Shown here one piece after another: positions 36,417 to 45,371 of a DNA stretch of 64,000 nt. The stretch lies in the NCBI GenBank assembly GCA_036620675.1, contig JAZHEE010000017.1; one strand, 5' to 3'. Each line of letters starts with the position of its first letter. The first letter of the stretch is position 1. A model generated the notes under the pieces. It was not told the DNA's origin, did no database searches, and worked only from the letters and a program-made list of their open reading frames with translations. The position numbers and the translations under genes are program-made. The DNA is from Jejubacter sp036620675. Lineage in GTDB: Bacteria > Pseudomonadota > Gammaproteobacteria > Enterobacterales > Enterobacteriaceae.

Positions 36417-37142
36417 TTATTCAGCTTCAACGAAGCTTTCTTCCGCCTGGGTAGCCAGATCCTGAGAACGACCTTCGCGGATAGTCGCGGAAACAGCGTT
36501 CAGGTACAGGCTAACAGCGCGAATTGCGTCATCGTTACCCGGGATAACGAAGTCAACGCCGTCCGGATCGGAGTTGGTATCAACGATAGCAAATACCGGA
36601 ATCCCTAAGTTGTTTGCTTCTTTGATAGCGATGTGCTCGTGATCGGCGTCGATAACGAACAGCGCGTCCGGCAGGCCGCCCATGTCCTTGATACCGCCCA
36701 GGCTGTTTTCCAGCTTGTCCAGTTCACGGGAACGCATCAGCGCTTCTTTTTTGGTCAGCTTGTCAAAGGTGCCGTCCTGAGACTGAGTTTCCAGATCTTT
36801 CAGACGCTTGATGGACTGACGAACGGTTTTCCAGTTGGTCAGCATGCCGCCCAGCCAGCGATGGTTCACAAAGAACTGATCGCAGTTGGTTGCAGCTTCT
36901 TTTACCGCTTCGCTTGCAGCGCGCTTAGTACCAACGAACAGGATCTTGCCTTTACGGGCAGAGATTTTGTTCAGCTCAGCCAGAGCTTCGTTGAACATCG
37001 GTACCGTTTTCTCAAGGTTGATGATGTGTACTTTGTTACGCGCGCCGAAGATGAACGGCTTCATTTTCGGGTTCCAGTAACGGGTCTGGTGACCGAAGTG
37101 AACACCAGCCTTGAGCATATCGCGCATGGAAACAGTTGCCAT
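36417..37142 (-). CDS. rpsB: 30S ribosomal protein S2
   Basis: Small-subunit protein needed for S1 binding. 241 residues from the ATG at 37142 (MATVSMRDMLKAGVHFGHQT), with GAGG upstream. The RFLxxxLTN-type stretch reads NHRWLGGMLTNWKTVRQSI, and PDALFVIDADHEHIA is conserved. The frame stays open to 37247, but that extension is the RNA leader. Likely autoregulated by S2 through the leader. Confidence 0.98.
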   Translation of the reverse strand: MATVSMRDMLKAGVHFGHQTRYWNPKMKPFIFGARNKVHIINLEKTVPMFNEALAELNKISARKGKILFVGTKRAASEAVKEAATNCDQFFVNHRWLGGMLTNWKTVRQSIKRLKDLETQSQDGTFDKLTKKEALMRSRELDKLENSLGGIKDMGGLPDALFVIDADHEHIAIKEANNLGIPVFAIVDTNSDPDGVDFVIPGNDDAIRAVSLYLNAVSATIREGRSQDLATQAEESFVEAE

Positions 37143-37250
37143 GTTTAAACCTCTATAGATTAAAGTGGGGTTATGCCTCCACGTATCCCATATTGCCGAC
37201 TCCGAAGAGCACCCCGGAATATGTGTCGATACGTGTGTGTTATACACAAA
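37143..37250 (-). promoter_or_regulatory. rpsB mRNA leader (S2 autoregulatory element, t44/tff region)
   Basis: The leader before rpsB keeps recognisable blocks of the E. coli leader: ACACGTATCG, CATATTCCGGGGTGC, ATATGGGATACGTGGAGG and CATAACCCCA. This region controls rpsB-tsf through S2 binding in E. coli and overlaps the t44/tff RNA family. The TATGGGATACGT / ACGTATCC-type and CACACACGTATCG segments allow long-range pairing, so a structured RNA is plausible. Confidence 0.7.
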
Positions 37251-37305
37251 GTGAGTTTTCGTCTGTTCCGTTCCGTATGCTACCTGCTATACGAAATAGA
37301 ATTCC

Positions 37306-37342
37306 GGCGCGCTTTATACCACAAACCGGCGCTGGACTCCAA
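37306..37342 (-). promoter_or_regulatory. Probable rpsB promoter
   Basis: On the minus strand TTGGAG (37337-37342) and TATAAA (37313-37318) are 18 bp apart, followed by a GC-rich GCGCGCC discriminator, typical of stringently controlled translation genes. It leads into the conserved rpsB leader. The rest of 37343-37459 is the divergent gap to map, where I cannot assign a clear map promoter. Confidence 0.55.
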
Positions 37343-37459
37343 TAGTTGTTGGCGGGTAACGGATAGCATCATTCGCAATTTGGCTACCTGGATCTGCCCT
37401 GATACCATTAGCGCTATCATTAATTATTGTCGAAACCCCGACACAGCGGATCACATTGC

Positions 37460-38254
37460 ATGGCAATCTCAATCAAAACACCTGAAGATATTGAAAAAAT
37501 GCGCGTCGCGGGCCGCCTGGCCGCCGAAGTGCTGGAGATGATCGAACCCCACGTGGTGCCCGGCGTCACAACCGGCGAGCTGGATCGCATCTGCAACGAC
37601 TACATCGTCAACGAACAACAGGCAGTTTCCGCCTGCCTGGGCTATCACGGCTTTCCGAAATCGGTCTGTATCTCGATTAACGAAGTGGTGTGCCACGGCA
37701 TCCCCAGCGACGATAAGCACCTGAAGGATGGCGATATCGTCAATATCGACGTCACTGTGATTAAAGACGGTTTCCACGGTGACTCGTCCAAAATGTTTAT
37801 CGTTGGCAAGCCGACTATCCTTGGCGAACGCCTGTGCCGCATTACCCAGGAAAGCCTTTACCTGGCGCTGCGCATGGTAAAACCCGGCATCCGCCTGCGC
37901 ACGCTGGGCGCCGCAATCCAGAAATTTGTGGAAGCGGAAGGCTTTTCCGTGGTGCGTGAATACTGCGGTCACGGCATCGGAGAAGGTTTCCATGAAGAGC
38001 CCCAGGTTCTGCATTATGATGCCGACGATGGCGGCGTGGTGCTGAAAACCGGTATGACTTTCACCATCGAGCCGATGGTTAACGCCGGCGATTACCGTAT
38101 TCGCACCATGAAAGACGGCTGGACGGTGAAAACCAAAGATCGCAGCTTGTCTGCACAGTATGAGCATACTATTGTGGTTACCGAGAACGGCTGCGAGATT
38201 CTGACCCTGCGCAAAGATGACACCATCCCGCGCGTAATATCGCATGATGAATAA
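37460..38254 (+). CDS. map: Methionine aminopeptidase
   Basis: Removes the N-terminal Met from nascent proteins; type I dinuclear metallopeptidase. Metal ligands can be assigned in VNIDVTVIKDGFHGDSS (two Asp), GHGIGEGFHEEPQ (His), FTIEPM (Glu) and QYEHTIVV (Glu), with substrate His in VVCHGIP. 264 residues from the ATG at 37460 (MAISIKTPEDIEKM), as in E. coli; an upstream ATG at 37427 is not supported. Divergent from rpsB. Confidence 0.97.
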   Translation: MAISIKTPEDIEKMRVAGRLAAEVLEMIEPHVVPGVTTGELDRICNDYIVNEQQAVSACLGYHGFPKSVCISINEVVCHGIPSDDKHLKDGDIVNIDVTVIKDGFHGDSSKMFIVGKPTILGERLCRITQESLYLALRMVKPGIRLRTLGAAIQKFVEAEGFSVVREYCGHGIGEGFHEEPQVLHYDADDGGVVLKTGMTFTIEPMVNAGDYRIRTMKDGWTVKTKDRSLSAQYEHTIVVTENGCEILTLRKDDTIPRVISHDE

Positions 38255-38260
38255 CCGCTG

Positions 38261-38285
38261 AAGCCGGCGCATGCCGGCTTTTTTA
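38261..38285 (+). terminator. Intrinsic terminator after map
   Basis: Stem AAGCCGGC / GCCGGCTT (8 bp, loop GCAT) plus a TTTTTT-type tail, ending within a few bases of the glnD start region. Confidence 0.88.
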
Positions 38286-38296
38286 TGGGCCCCCGC

Positions 38297-40966
38297 ATGG
38301 ATAACAGTTCACCTCATCTGAATACGACACGGGCCACCCTCCCCGGCCAGCCGGAAAATCCCAACACCTGGCAGGAAGAAAACTTCTCTCTCGATATCCT
38401 GCGCGGTCATCTGGACGACTTCCATCAATGGCTGGGTTGCGCCTTTGACGATGGCGTAACGGTCGATAAACTTATCAACGCCCGCACCGAATTTATCGAT
38501 CAACTCCTGCAACGTCTGTGGCGCCATAGCGGCTTCGGTGAGGTTCCCGGGCTGGCACTGATCGCCGTGGGCGGTTACGGCCGCGGCGAATTGCACCCCC
38601 TGTCGGATATCGATCTACTGCTCCTGAGCCGCGAACCGCTGCCGGAATCAATGGTACAAAAAGTGAGCAACCTGATAACCACGCTCTGGGATTTGCGTCT
38701 GGAGCCAGGGCACAGCGTGCGTCCCCTGGAGGAGTGTCTTCAGGAAGGGCTTAACGATCTGACCATCGCCACTAACCTTATCGAATCACGTCTGCTGACC
38801 GGCGACGTCACGCTGTTTCTGGAAATGCAGAAGCGGGTATTCAGCGACGACTTCTGGCCATCGGAGAGGTTTTTCGCCGCCAAAGTGGCGGAGCAGGAAG
38901 AACGCCATCAGCGCTATCATGGCACCAGCTACAATCTGGAGCCGGATATCAAAAACAGCCCCGGCGGCCTGCGCGATATTCACACTCTTCAGTGGGTAGC
39001 CCGTCGCCACTTCGGCGCCACGTCGCTAAATGAGATGGTCGGCTTCGGCTTTCTGACCGACGCTGAACGCGTCGAACTAAACGAATGCCAGATTCAGCTA
39101 TGGCGTATCCGCTTCGCGCTGCATCTGGAGCTGAAGCGCTACGACAACCGTCTGTTGTTCGACCGACAACTGAGTGTCGCCCGGCGTCTGAACTATAGCG
39201 GTGACGGCAATGCGCCGGTCGAACAGATGATGAAAAACTTCTATCGCGTCATGCACCGGGTCAGCGAACTGAACCAGGTGCTGTTGCAGCTGTTCGACGA
39301 AGCGATTCTGGCGCTGCCTGCGGATGAAAGGCCTCGCCCTATCGATGATGACTTCCAGCTGCGCGGCTCGCTTATCGATTTGCGTGACGAAACGCTGTTT
39401 ATGCGCGAGCCTCAGGCTATTTTGCGCATGTTTTACACCATGGTACGCAACCGCGAGATTAGCGGAATTTACTCCACAACCCTGCGCCAGTTGCGTCACG
39501 CTCGCCGTAATCTGAAACAGCCGCTGTGCTATATTCCGCAAGCCCGCGAACTGTTTCTGGCCATGCTGCGCCACCCCGGCATGGTGCGCCACGGCCTGCT
39601 GCCAATGCACAAATACAGCGTACTCTGGGCCTATATGCCGCAGTGGGGGCACATCGTCGGCCAGATGCAGTTCGACCTGTTCCACGCCTACACCGTGGAC
39701 GAACACACCGTGCGGGTTTTGTTGAAGCTCGAAAGCTTTGGCGATGAAGAGACCCGCCAGCGCCATCCGCTGTGCGTCGATCTCTGGCCGCGGTTGAGTC
39801 ACCCCGAACTGATCTTTATCGCCGCGCTGTTCCACGACATCGCCAAAGGGCGCGGCGGCGATCACTCCATACTGGGCGCCCAGGACGTTCAGGCTTTTGC
39901 CGAACTGCACGGTCTGAACTCCCGCGAAAGCCAGCTGGCCGCCTGGCTGGTGCGCCAGCATCTGCTAATGTCGGTCACCGCCCAGCGCCGCGACATTCAG
40001 GATCCAGAAGTGATCAAACAGTTTGCCAAAGAGGTGCAGACCGAAAACCGCCTGCGCTACCTGGTATGCCTGACGGTGGCAGATATCTGTGCTACCAACG
40101 AAACCCTGTGGAACAGCTGGAAACAGAGCCTGCTGCGCGAGCTCTATTTCGCTACCGAAAAGCAGCTCAGGCGCGGAATGCACAATACGCCGGATATGCG
40201 TGAGCGGGTGCGCCATCATCAGAGCCAGGCGCTGGCGCTGCTGCGAATGGAGAGCATCGACGAAGAGGCGCTGCATCAAATCTGGCGCCGCTGTCGCGCC
40301 AGTTATTTCGTGCGCCACAGTCCGAATCAGCTGGCCTGGCACGCCCGCCACCTGCTACGCCACGATCTGAACCAACCTATTATCCTGCTCAGCCCGCAGG
40401 CCACCCGCGGCGGCACCGAAATCTTTATCTGGAGCCCGGACAGGCCTTACCTGTTCGCCGCAGTCTGCGGCGAACTGGACAGACGTAATCTGAGCGTCCA
40501 CGACGCCCAGGTCTTCACCACCCGCGACGGTATGGCGATGGATACTTTTATCGTTCTGGAGCCAGACGGCACGCCGCTTTCCGCCGATCGCCACGACGCC
40601 ATCATTCAGGGACTGGAACAGACCATCACCCAGCGCAGCTGGCAACCGCCGCGCCCGCGTCGCCAGTCTGCCAGGCTGCGCCACTTTAATGTGCCGACCG
40701 AAATCACCTTTCTACCGACCCATACCGAGCGCCGCTCGTTTATGGAGCTGATTGCCCTCGACCAACCGGGGCTGCTGGCTATCGTTGGGCAGATCTTCGC
40801 CGATCTCGGTATCTCCCTGCACGGCGCGCGGATCACCACCATTGGCGAGCGGGTAGAGGATTTGTTTATCCTGGCGACCGCAGAAGGACGGGCGTTGGGG
40901 GAAGATCTACAACGCGAAGTACAGCAACGGTTGACAGAGGCCCTTAATCCAAACGATAAAGGGTAA
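38297..40966 (+). CDS. glnD: Bifunctional uridylyltransferase/uridylyl-removing enzyme GlnD
   Basis: Nitrogen sensor that uridylylates PII (GlnB/GlnK) when glutamine is low and removes UMP when it is high. Nucleotidyltransferase motif GGYGRGELHPLSDIDLL (about residues 90-107), HD hydrolase domain with ALFHDIAKGRGGDHS, and two C-terminal ACT domains (from about 705 and 815) that bind glutamine. 889 residues against 890 in E. coli. The ATG at 38285, 4 codons upstream, touches the terminator tail; neither start has a strong RBS, so the choice is tentative. The N-terminal 60 residues differ most from E. coli. Confidence 0.96.
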   Translation: MDNSSPHLNTTRATLPGQPENPNTWQEENFSLDILRGHLDDFHQWLGCAFDDGVTVDKLINARTEFIDQLLQRLWRHSGFGEVPGLALIAVGGYGRGELHPLSDIDLLLLSREPLPESMVQKVSNLITTLWDLRLEPGHSVRPLEECLQEGLNDLTIATNLIESRLLTGDVTLFLEMQKRVFSDDFWPSERFFAAKVAEQEERHQRYHGTSYNLEPDIKNSPGGLRDIHTLQWVARRHFGATSLNEMVGFGFLTDAERVELNECQIQLWRIRFALHLELKRYDNRLLFDRQLSVARRLNYSGDGNAPVEQMMKNFYRVMHRVSELNQVLLQLFDEAILALPADERPRPIDDDFQLRGSLIDLRDETLFMREPQAILRMFYTMVRNREISGIYSTTLRQLRHARRNLKQPLCYIPQARELFLAMLRHPGMVRHGLLPMHKYSVLWAYMPQWGHIVGQMQFDLFHAYTVDEHTVRVLLKLESFGDEETRQRHPLCVDLWPRLSHPELIFIAALFHDIAKGRGGDHSILGAQDVQAFAELHGLNSRESQLAAWLVRQHLLMSVTAQRRDIQDPEVIKQFAKEVQTENRLRYLVCLTVADICATNETLWNSWKQSLLRELYFATEKQLRRGMHNTPDMRERVRHHQSQALALLRMESIDEEALHQIWRRCRASYFVRHSPNQLAWHARHLLRHDLNQPIILLSPQATRGGTEIFIWSPDRPYLFAAVCGELDRRNLSVHDAQVFTTRDGMAMDTFIVLEPDGTPLSADRHDAIIQGLEQTITQRSWQPPRPRRQSARLRHFNVPTEITFLPTHTERRSFMELIALDQPGLLAIVGQIFADLGISLHGARITTIGERVEDLFILATAEGRALGEDLQREVQQRLTEALNPNDKG

Positions 40967-41008
40967 CTTCTTTTAAGTAACAATTAGCCATCAGGAAAGA
41001 GCAAAACA

Positions 41009-41833
41009 ATGCAGCAGCTTCAAAAAGTGATTGAGTCCGCCTTCGAACGCCGCGCCGACATTACGCCGGCCAACGTTGATTGTGAAACCCGCGATGCTAT
41101 CAACCAGGTTATCGCCCTGCTCGACAGCGGCGCACTGCGAGTAGCCGAGAAAGTTGACGGCCAGTGGGTGACCCATCAGTGGCTGAAGATGGCGGTCCTG
41201 CTCTCCTTTCGCATTAATGATAACCAGGTCATGGAAGGAGCGGAAAGCCTCTATTTCGACAAGGTGCCGATGAAATTCGCCGACTACGACGAAGCGCGCT
41301 TCCAGAAGGAAGGCTTCCGCGTGGTGCCGCCAGCCGCGGTACGCCAGGGCGCGTTTATCGCCCGCAACAGCGTACTGATGCCCTCTTACGTTAACATCGG
41401 CGCATACGTTGATGAAGGCACCATGGTGGATACCTGGGCGACCGTAGGCTCCTGCGCCCAGATCGGTAAAAACGTACATCTGTCCGGCGGTGTGGGCATC
41501 GGCGGCGTCCTGGAGCCGCTACAGGCAAACCCGACCATCATCGAAGACAACTGCTTTATCGGCGCGCGCTCTGAAATCGTCGAAGGGGTTATCGTTGAAG
41601 AAGGCTCCGTGATCTCCATGGGCGTCTATATCGGCCAGAGCACCAAAATTTATGACCGCGAAACCGGCGAAGTACACTACGGCCGCGTTCCGGCAGGTTC
41701 TGTCGTGGTTTCCGGCAATCTGCCTTCCAAAGATGGCAAATACAGCCTCTACTGCGCAGTCATCGTCAAAAAAGTCGACGCGAAAACTCGCGGCAAGGTT
41801 GGCATTAACGAACTGCTGCGCTCTATCGACTAA
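41009..41833 (+). CDS. dapD: 2,3,4,5-tetrahydropyridine-2,6-dicarboxylate N-succinyltransferase
   Basis: Succinylase step of the lysine/diaminopimelate pathway. N-terminal helical domain, then a left-handed beta-helix with hexapeptide repeats (about 105-240; YVNIGAYVDEGTMVDTWATVG in part) and a C-terminal tail. 274 residues as in E. coli. RBS CAGGAAAGAG. 42 bp after glnD. Confidence 0.98.
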   Translation: MQQLQKVIESAFERRADITPANVDCETRDAINQVIALLDSGALRVAEKVDGQWVTHQWLKMAVLLSFRINDNQVMEGAESLYFDKVPMKFADYDEARFQKEGFRVVPPAAVRQGAFIARNSVLMPSYVNIGAYVDEGTMVDTWATVGSCAQIGKNVHLSGGVGIGGVLEPLQANPTIIEDNCFIGARSEIVEGVIVEEGSVISMGVYIGQSTKIYDRETGEVHYGRVPAGSVVVSGNLPSKDGKYSLYCAVIVKKVDAKTRGKVGINELLRSID

Positions 41834-41854
41834 GCGCCCGTCAGTTACGTTCGG

Positions 41855-41885
41855 GGCGGCGCCGGCTTCCGGCGCCGCCTTTTTT
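41855..41885 (+). terminator. Intrinsic terminator after dapD
   Basis: An 11-bp stem GGCGGCGCCGG / CCGGCGCCGCC with a 3-nt loop is followed by six T. E. coli has yaeI between dapD and yaeH; here the remaining 41886-42079 holds no gene, only inverted repeats just ahead of yaeH. Confidence 0.93.
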
Positions 41886-42079
41886 ATCCCTACGCCGCAT
41901 TGAGCACGCCGCCAGACCGACCTGGCTCTTTCAGCGCTATGTCTTACCGTCTTATGTCCTGACGCCCAATAGTTACGAGAACCCAACCGGGGTTTTCACT
42001 CTTCGGACTGGCAAAAAATCCGCTTTCCGGTAACTATCTACTGGTTGCTCTCGTTTCGCTTAAAGGGGAAAACGCCGCT

Positions 42080-42466
42080 ATGTACGATAATCTGAAAAGC
42101 CTTGGCATCACCAACCCGCAAGAGATTGACCGCTACAGCCTGCGCCAGGAGGCGAACAACGATATCCTGAAGATCTACTTTCAGAAGGATAAAGGCGAAT
42201 TCTTCGCCAAAAGCGTGAAGTTTAAATACCCGCGCCAGCGTAAAACAGTCGCTGCAGGCGGCGCCGGTCAGGGATACCGGGAAGTTCAGGAAATCAGTCC
42301 TAATCTGCGCTACGTGATCGACGAACTCGATCAAATCTGCCAGCGCGAGCGCAGCGATGTCGATTTGAAGCGCAAGATTCTTGACGACCTGCGCCATCTG
42401 GAAAGCGTAGTGGCCAACAAAATCAGCGAGATCGAAGCCGATCTCGAAAAGCTGACCCGCAAATAG
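42080..42466 (+). CDS. yaeH: YaeH, UPF0325 family protein
   Basis: 128-residue conserved enterobacterial protein of unknown function, almost identical in pattern to E. coli YaeH (MYDNLKSLGITNPQEIDRYS, C-terminal EADLEKLTRK). Charged and soluble, with a C-terminal helix rich in Glu/Lys likely to form a coiled coil. RBS AAAGGGGAA. Convergent with cdaR, with only 2 bp between stop codons. Confidence 0.9.
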   Translation: MYDNLKSLGITNPQEIDRYSLRQEANNDILKIYFQKDKGEFFAKSVKFKYPRQRKTVAAGGAGQGYREVQEISPNLRYVIDELDQICQRERSDVDLKRKILDDLRHLESVVANKISEIEADLEKLTRK

Positions 42467-42468
42467 CT

Positions 42469-43638
42469 TTAGCCAACGCCGCCCTGCTGCTCATCCAGTT
42501 GCAGGGCGATATACAGCAACAGCCGATCGTCGAAATGACCCAGATTAAGCCCCGTTAACTCCGCGACCCGATTCAAGCGGTATTCCAGCGTATTACGATG
42601 AATAAACAGCGCCCTTGAGGTTGCCAGCGGCTGAACATTATGGCGGAACCAGGCATTCAGGGTACGGCGCAGCAGGCCGTTGTTGTCCATCGATTTAAGG
42701 CGGGCCAGCGGCCGGGCCAGTTCGTTAGCCTGCCAGCCGCCGCGCAAACCATCAAGCAGTACCGGCAACATCAGATCCTGATAAAAATAGCAGCGCTGTT
42801 CCGGCATTCTCTGTTTACCCACCATCATGGTGGTTCGGGCCGTACGCCACGATCGGGCAATCGCCCCCTGGCCGGTGAAATAGTTCCCCAGTGCGATACG
42901 AAAACGCGGATGGCCGCTCTCTTCCATACGGGATAATAGCTGTTCTACACGTTTGCGGTGATCGTCCGCGTCCCAGCGGCCAAACGCGTTCAGGGCCGGT
43001 TTCAGCACCACCATTTCCGTCAGGGAGACAATCGCTATCAGATTATTACGTTCCGGCGTGGTCAGGGCATTCTGCAGGCGCTGTAACTCCTCCATCGCGC
43101 TGTCCACCCCCAACTGGCCGCTGTCCACCTCGACTACGGCCACCACCCGTGGCTGATTAAGATCAATGCCCAGCCGCTGCGCCCACTCCACCAGCGCTGG
43201 CGTATGCTCTTCTGCCTGAATCAGGTTCATCACCAGTTCTTCGCGCAGCCGGCGATCCTGGGCCAGCAGATGCATCAGCCGCGACTGCTCCAGCATCATC
43301 TCCGCCGTCATACAGACCAGTTCACCATACTGGCGCAGCGTCTGTGGGGCACCAGTCAGCCCGATAACGCCGACTATCTCGCCTTCCAGACGCAGCGGCA
43401 GGTTAATTCCCTGACGCACCCCGTGCAGATGGCGCGCTACCGCATCGTCGATATCCACAACCCTTCCCTGAGAGAGCACCAGTAACGCACCTTCGTGCAA
43501 CTCGCCAACTCGCTCCTGGTCTCCACTACCAATAATCCTGCCACGCGCATCCATGACGTTGATATTGGTATCGATAATGCGCATCGTCCGATCCACAATC
43601 TCCTGCGCCATCAGGTCATTCAGGTGCCAGTCCGCCAT
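42469..43638 (-). CDS. cdaR: Sugar diacid regulator CdaR
   Basis: Transcription activator of glucarate/galactarate/glycerate uptake and degradation genes in E. coli (also SdaR). N-terminal sugar-diacid recognition domain (residues 1-135), a middle GGDEF-like CdaR domain, and a C-terminal PucR-type helix-turn-helix (LFIHRNTLEYRLNRVAELTGL in part). 389 residues against 385. None of its targets is in the window. No terminator separates it from convergent yaeH. Confidence 0.94.
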   Translation of the reverse strand: MADWHLNDLMAQEIVDRTMRIIDTNINVMDARGRIIGSGDQERVGELHEGALLVLSQGRVVDIDDAVARHLHGVRQGINLPLRLEGEIVGVIGLTGAPQTLRQYGELVCMTAEMMLEQSRLMHLLAQDRRLREELVMNLIQAEEHTPALVEWAQRLGIDLNQPRVVAVVEVDSGQLGVDSAMEELQRLQNALTTPERNNLIAIVSLTEMVVLKPALNAFGRWDADDHRKRVEQLLSRMEESGHPRFRIALGNYFTGQGAIARSWRTARTTMMVGKQRMPEQRCYFYQDLMLPVLLDGLRGGWQANELARPLARLKSMDNNGLLRRTLNAWFRHNVQPLATSRALFIHRNTLEYRLNRVAELTGLNLGHFDDRLLLYIALQLDEQQGGVG

Positions 43639-43749
43639 AATTCCACCTCTTGCTCATCCGACGTTCCAGCATATGCCAGAGATACGGCGATAACATTGTG
43701 CAAATGCCCAAAGCATGGCATCAGGATATGGAGATGTGTAAAACTTCAC

Positions 43750-43772
43750 AAAAAAAGGCCGCATAAGCGGCC
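43750..43772 (-). terminator. Intrinsic terminator after degP
   Basis: On the minus strand GCGGCC-containing 6-7 bp stem (GGGCCGC / GCGGCC, loop TTAT) runs into seven T, about 21 bp beyond the degP stop. Confidence 0.88.
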
Positions 43773-43793
43773 CTATTCTCGATGGCAGAAAAA

Positions 43794-45221
43794 TTACTGC
43801 ATCAGCAGGTAGATGGAGGTATCGCCGCGCTGAATGTTCAGCGCCAGTACCGACGGTTTACTGTCGAGAATCTTACGCAGTTCCGCAATATTGTTAACCG
43901 GCTGCTGGTTAGCGCCAACGATGATATCGCCCTTCTTCAGGCCGATACGCGCCGCCGGAGTATTACCTTTAACGCTATTGACGATAACACCTTTATCTTT
44001 ACCCGCGCGGTTGCTCAGTTCAGCCCCTTCGATACCGTTGAAGACGCTGGAAGAGTCCACCTGGTTCTGGCTGCTCTGCTGCAACTCCAGGTTAACGGAA
44101 ACCTGCTTGCCTTCACGCAGCAGACCCAGCGCCACTTTGCTGCCCACCGGCATGCTGCCTACCTGGGCGCGCAGCGCGGCAAAGCTGCTGACAGGCTTAC
44201 CGTTCATAGAAACAATAACGTCACCCGCCTTGACGCCAGCCTTCGCTGCGGAAGAGTTCGGCATCACCTGGCTTACGAAGGCGCCACGCTGGGCATCGAC
44301 CTTCATGGCTTTCGCCAGATCGGAGTTCAGCTCGGTTCCCATAATTCCCAGTTCACCGCGCTTGACCTGACCATATTTCACCATCTGTTCGGTCAGGCTC
44401 TTCACCATATTGCTGGGGATGGCGAAACCGATACCGATGTTGCCGCCGTCCGGCGCCAGAATAGCGGTGTTGATACCAATCAGTTCGCCGTTCAGGTTAA
44501 CCAGCGCGCCGCCGGAGTTACCGCGGTTAATCGCGGCATCGGTCTGAATGAAGTTTTCATAATTTTCCACATTCAGCCCGCTACGCCCCAATGCGGAAAC
44601 AATACCTGAGGTCACAGTTTCCCCCAGACCATAGGGGTTACCGATAGCGACGGTGTAATCACCCACCCGCAGAGCGTCGGAATCCGCCAGTTTAATCGCG
44701 CTCAGGTTCTTCGGATCTTTCAGCTCAATCAGTGCGATATCAGACCTGGGATCCTTACCAACCACCTTGGCGTCGAACTTACGTCCATCGCTCAGTTGAA
44801 CCTTAATGCTGGTCGCCTTATCGACAACGTGGTTGTTGGTCACCACATAGCCTTTTTCGGCATTAATAATGACCCCGGAGCCCAGCGCCATAAATTTCTG
44901 CTGCTGGCCGCCATCAGCACCGCCCTGCTGACAGAAGGGCGAACTCTGGAAAGGCGACCCGTCCTGGCAAAACGGCGAATTATCGCCAAAGAATTGCTGG
45001 AAATTACGCGGCATACGCGGTGTATTAACCGTAGTACTCCCTTCTACGTTAATACTCACCACCGATGGCATCACTTTTTCCAGCATCGGCGCCAGACTTG
45101 GCATCTGTTGCGACGCGACGGAGGAAGAAGCAGTCTCAGCGGCGGAGGCGAATGACGCAGGGGTCAGCGCCAGGCCCAGACTCAGAGCCAGCGCACTCAT
45201 TGCTAACGTGGTTTTTTTCAT
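43794..45221 (-). CDS. degP: Periplasmic serine endoprotease/chaperone DegP (HtrA)
   Basis: Degrades or refolds damaged envelope proteins. Signal peptide (MKKTTLAMSALALSLGLALT...), trypsin-like protease domain with triad His in VTNNHVVD, Asp in DPRSDIALIEL and Ser in RGNSGGALV, then two PDZ domains (about 285-375 and 390-475). The LA loop with FCQDGSPFQSSPFCQ keeps the Cys pair. 475 residues from the ATG at 45221; five extra codons upstream are unsupported. Preceded by a sigma-E promoter. Confidence 0.97.
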   Translation of the reverse strand: MKKTTLAMSALALSLGLALTPASFASAAETASSSVASQQMPSLAPMLEKVMPSVVSINVEGSTTVNTPRMPRNFQQFFGDNSPFCQDGSPFQSSPFCQQGGADGGQQQKFMALGSGVIINAEKGYVVTNNHVVDKATSIKVQLSDGRKFDAKVVGKDPRSDIALIELKDPKNLSAIKLADSDALRVGDYTVAIGNPYGLGETVTSGIVSALGRSGLNVENYENFIQTDAAINRGNSGGALVNLNGELIGINTAILAPDGGNIGIGFAIPSNMVKSLTEQMVKYGQVKRGELGIMGTELNSDLAKAMKVDAQRGAFVSQVMPNSSAAKAGVKAGDVIVSMNGKPVSSFAALRAQVGSMPVGSKVALGLLREGKQVSVNLELQQSSQNQVDSSSVFNGIEGAELSNRAGKDKGVIVNSVKGNTPAARIGLKKGDIIVGANQQPVNNIAELRKILDSKPSVLALNIQRGDTSIYLLMQ

Positions 45222-45286
45222 CAGTTTCAATCTCAAATTTCTTTAAATACTGAGCGAGCCAGAATGGCTTTTGTTTATGGCAATAA

Positions 45287-45314
45287 TCAGAGTGAATTTA
45301 TAGCGCGAAGTTCC
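45287..45314 (-). promoter_or_regulatory. Sigma-E promoter of degP
   Basis: On the minus strand GGAACTT (45308-45314) and TCTGA (45287-45291) are spaced by 16 bp, matching the RpoE consensus, about 65 bp before the degP start. degP is a classical sigma-E target. I looked for a CpxR box (GTAAA repeats) farther upstream and found only a partial one. Confidence 0.9.
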
Positions 45315-45371
45315 CCTAAATAACTTACGGAAAAAGTAAAAATTTATTGTACGTCTTTACAAAGCGGCAAC

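Noticed and set aside
45315..45371. CpxR box upstream of degP
   Set aside because: GTAAA appears once, with an imperfect CTTAC partner and wrong spacing.
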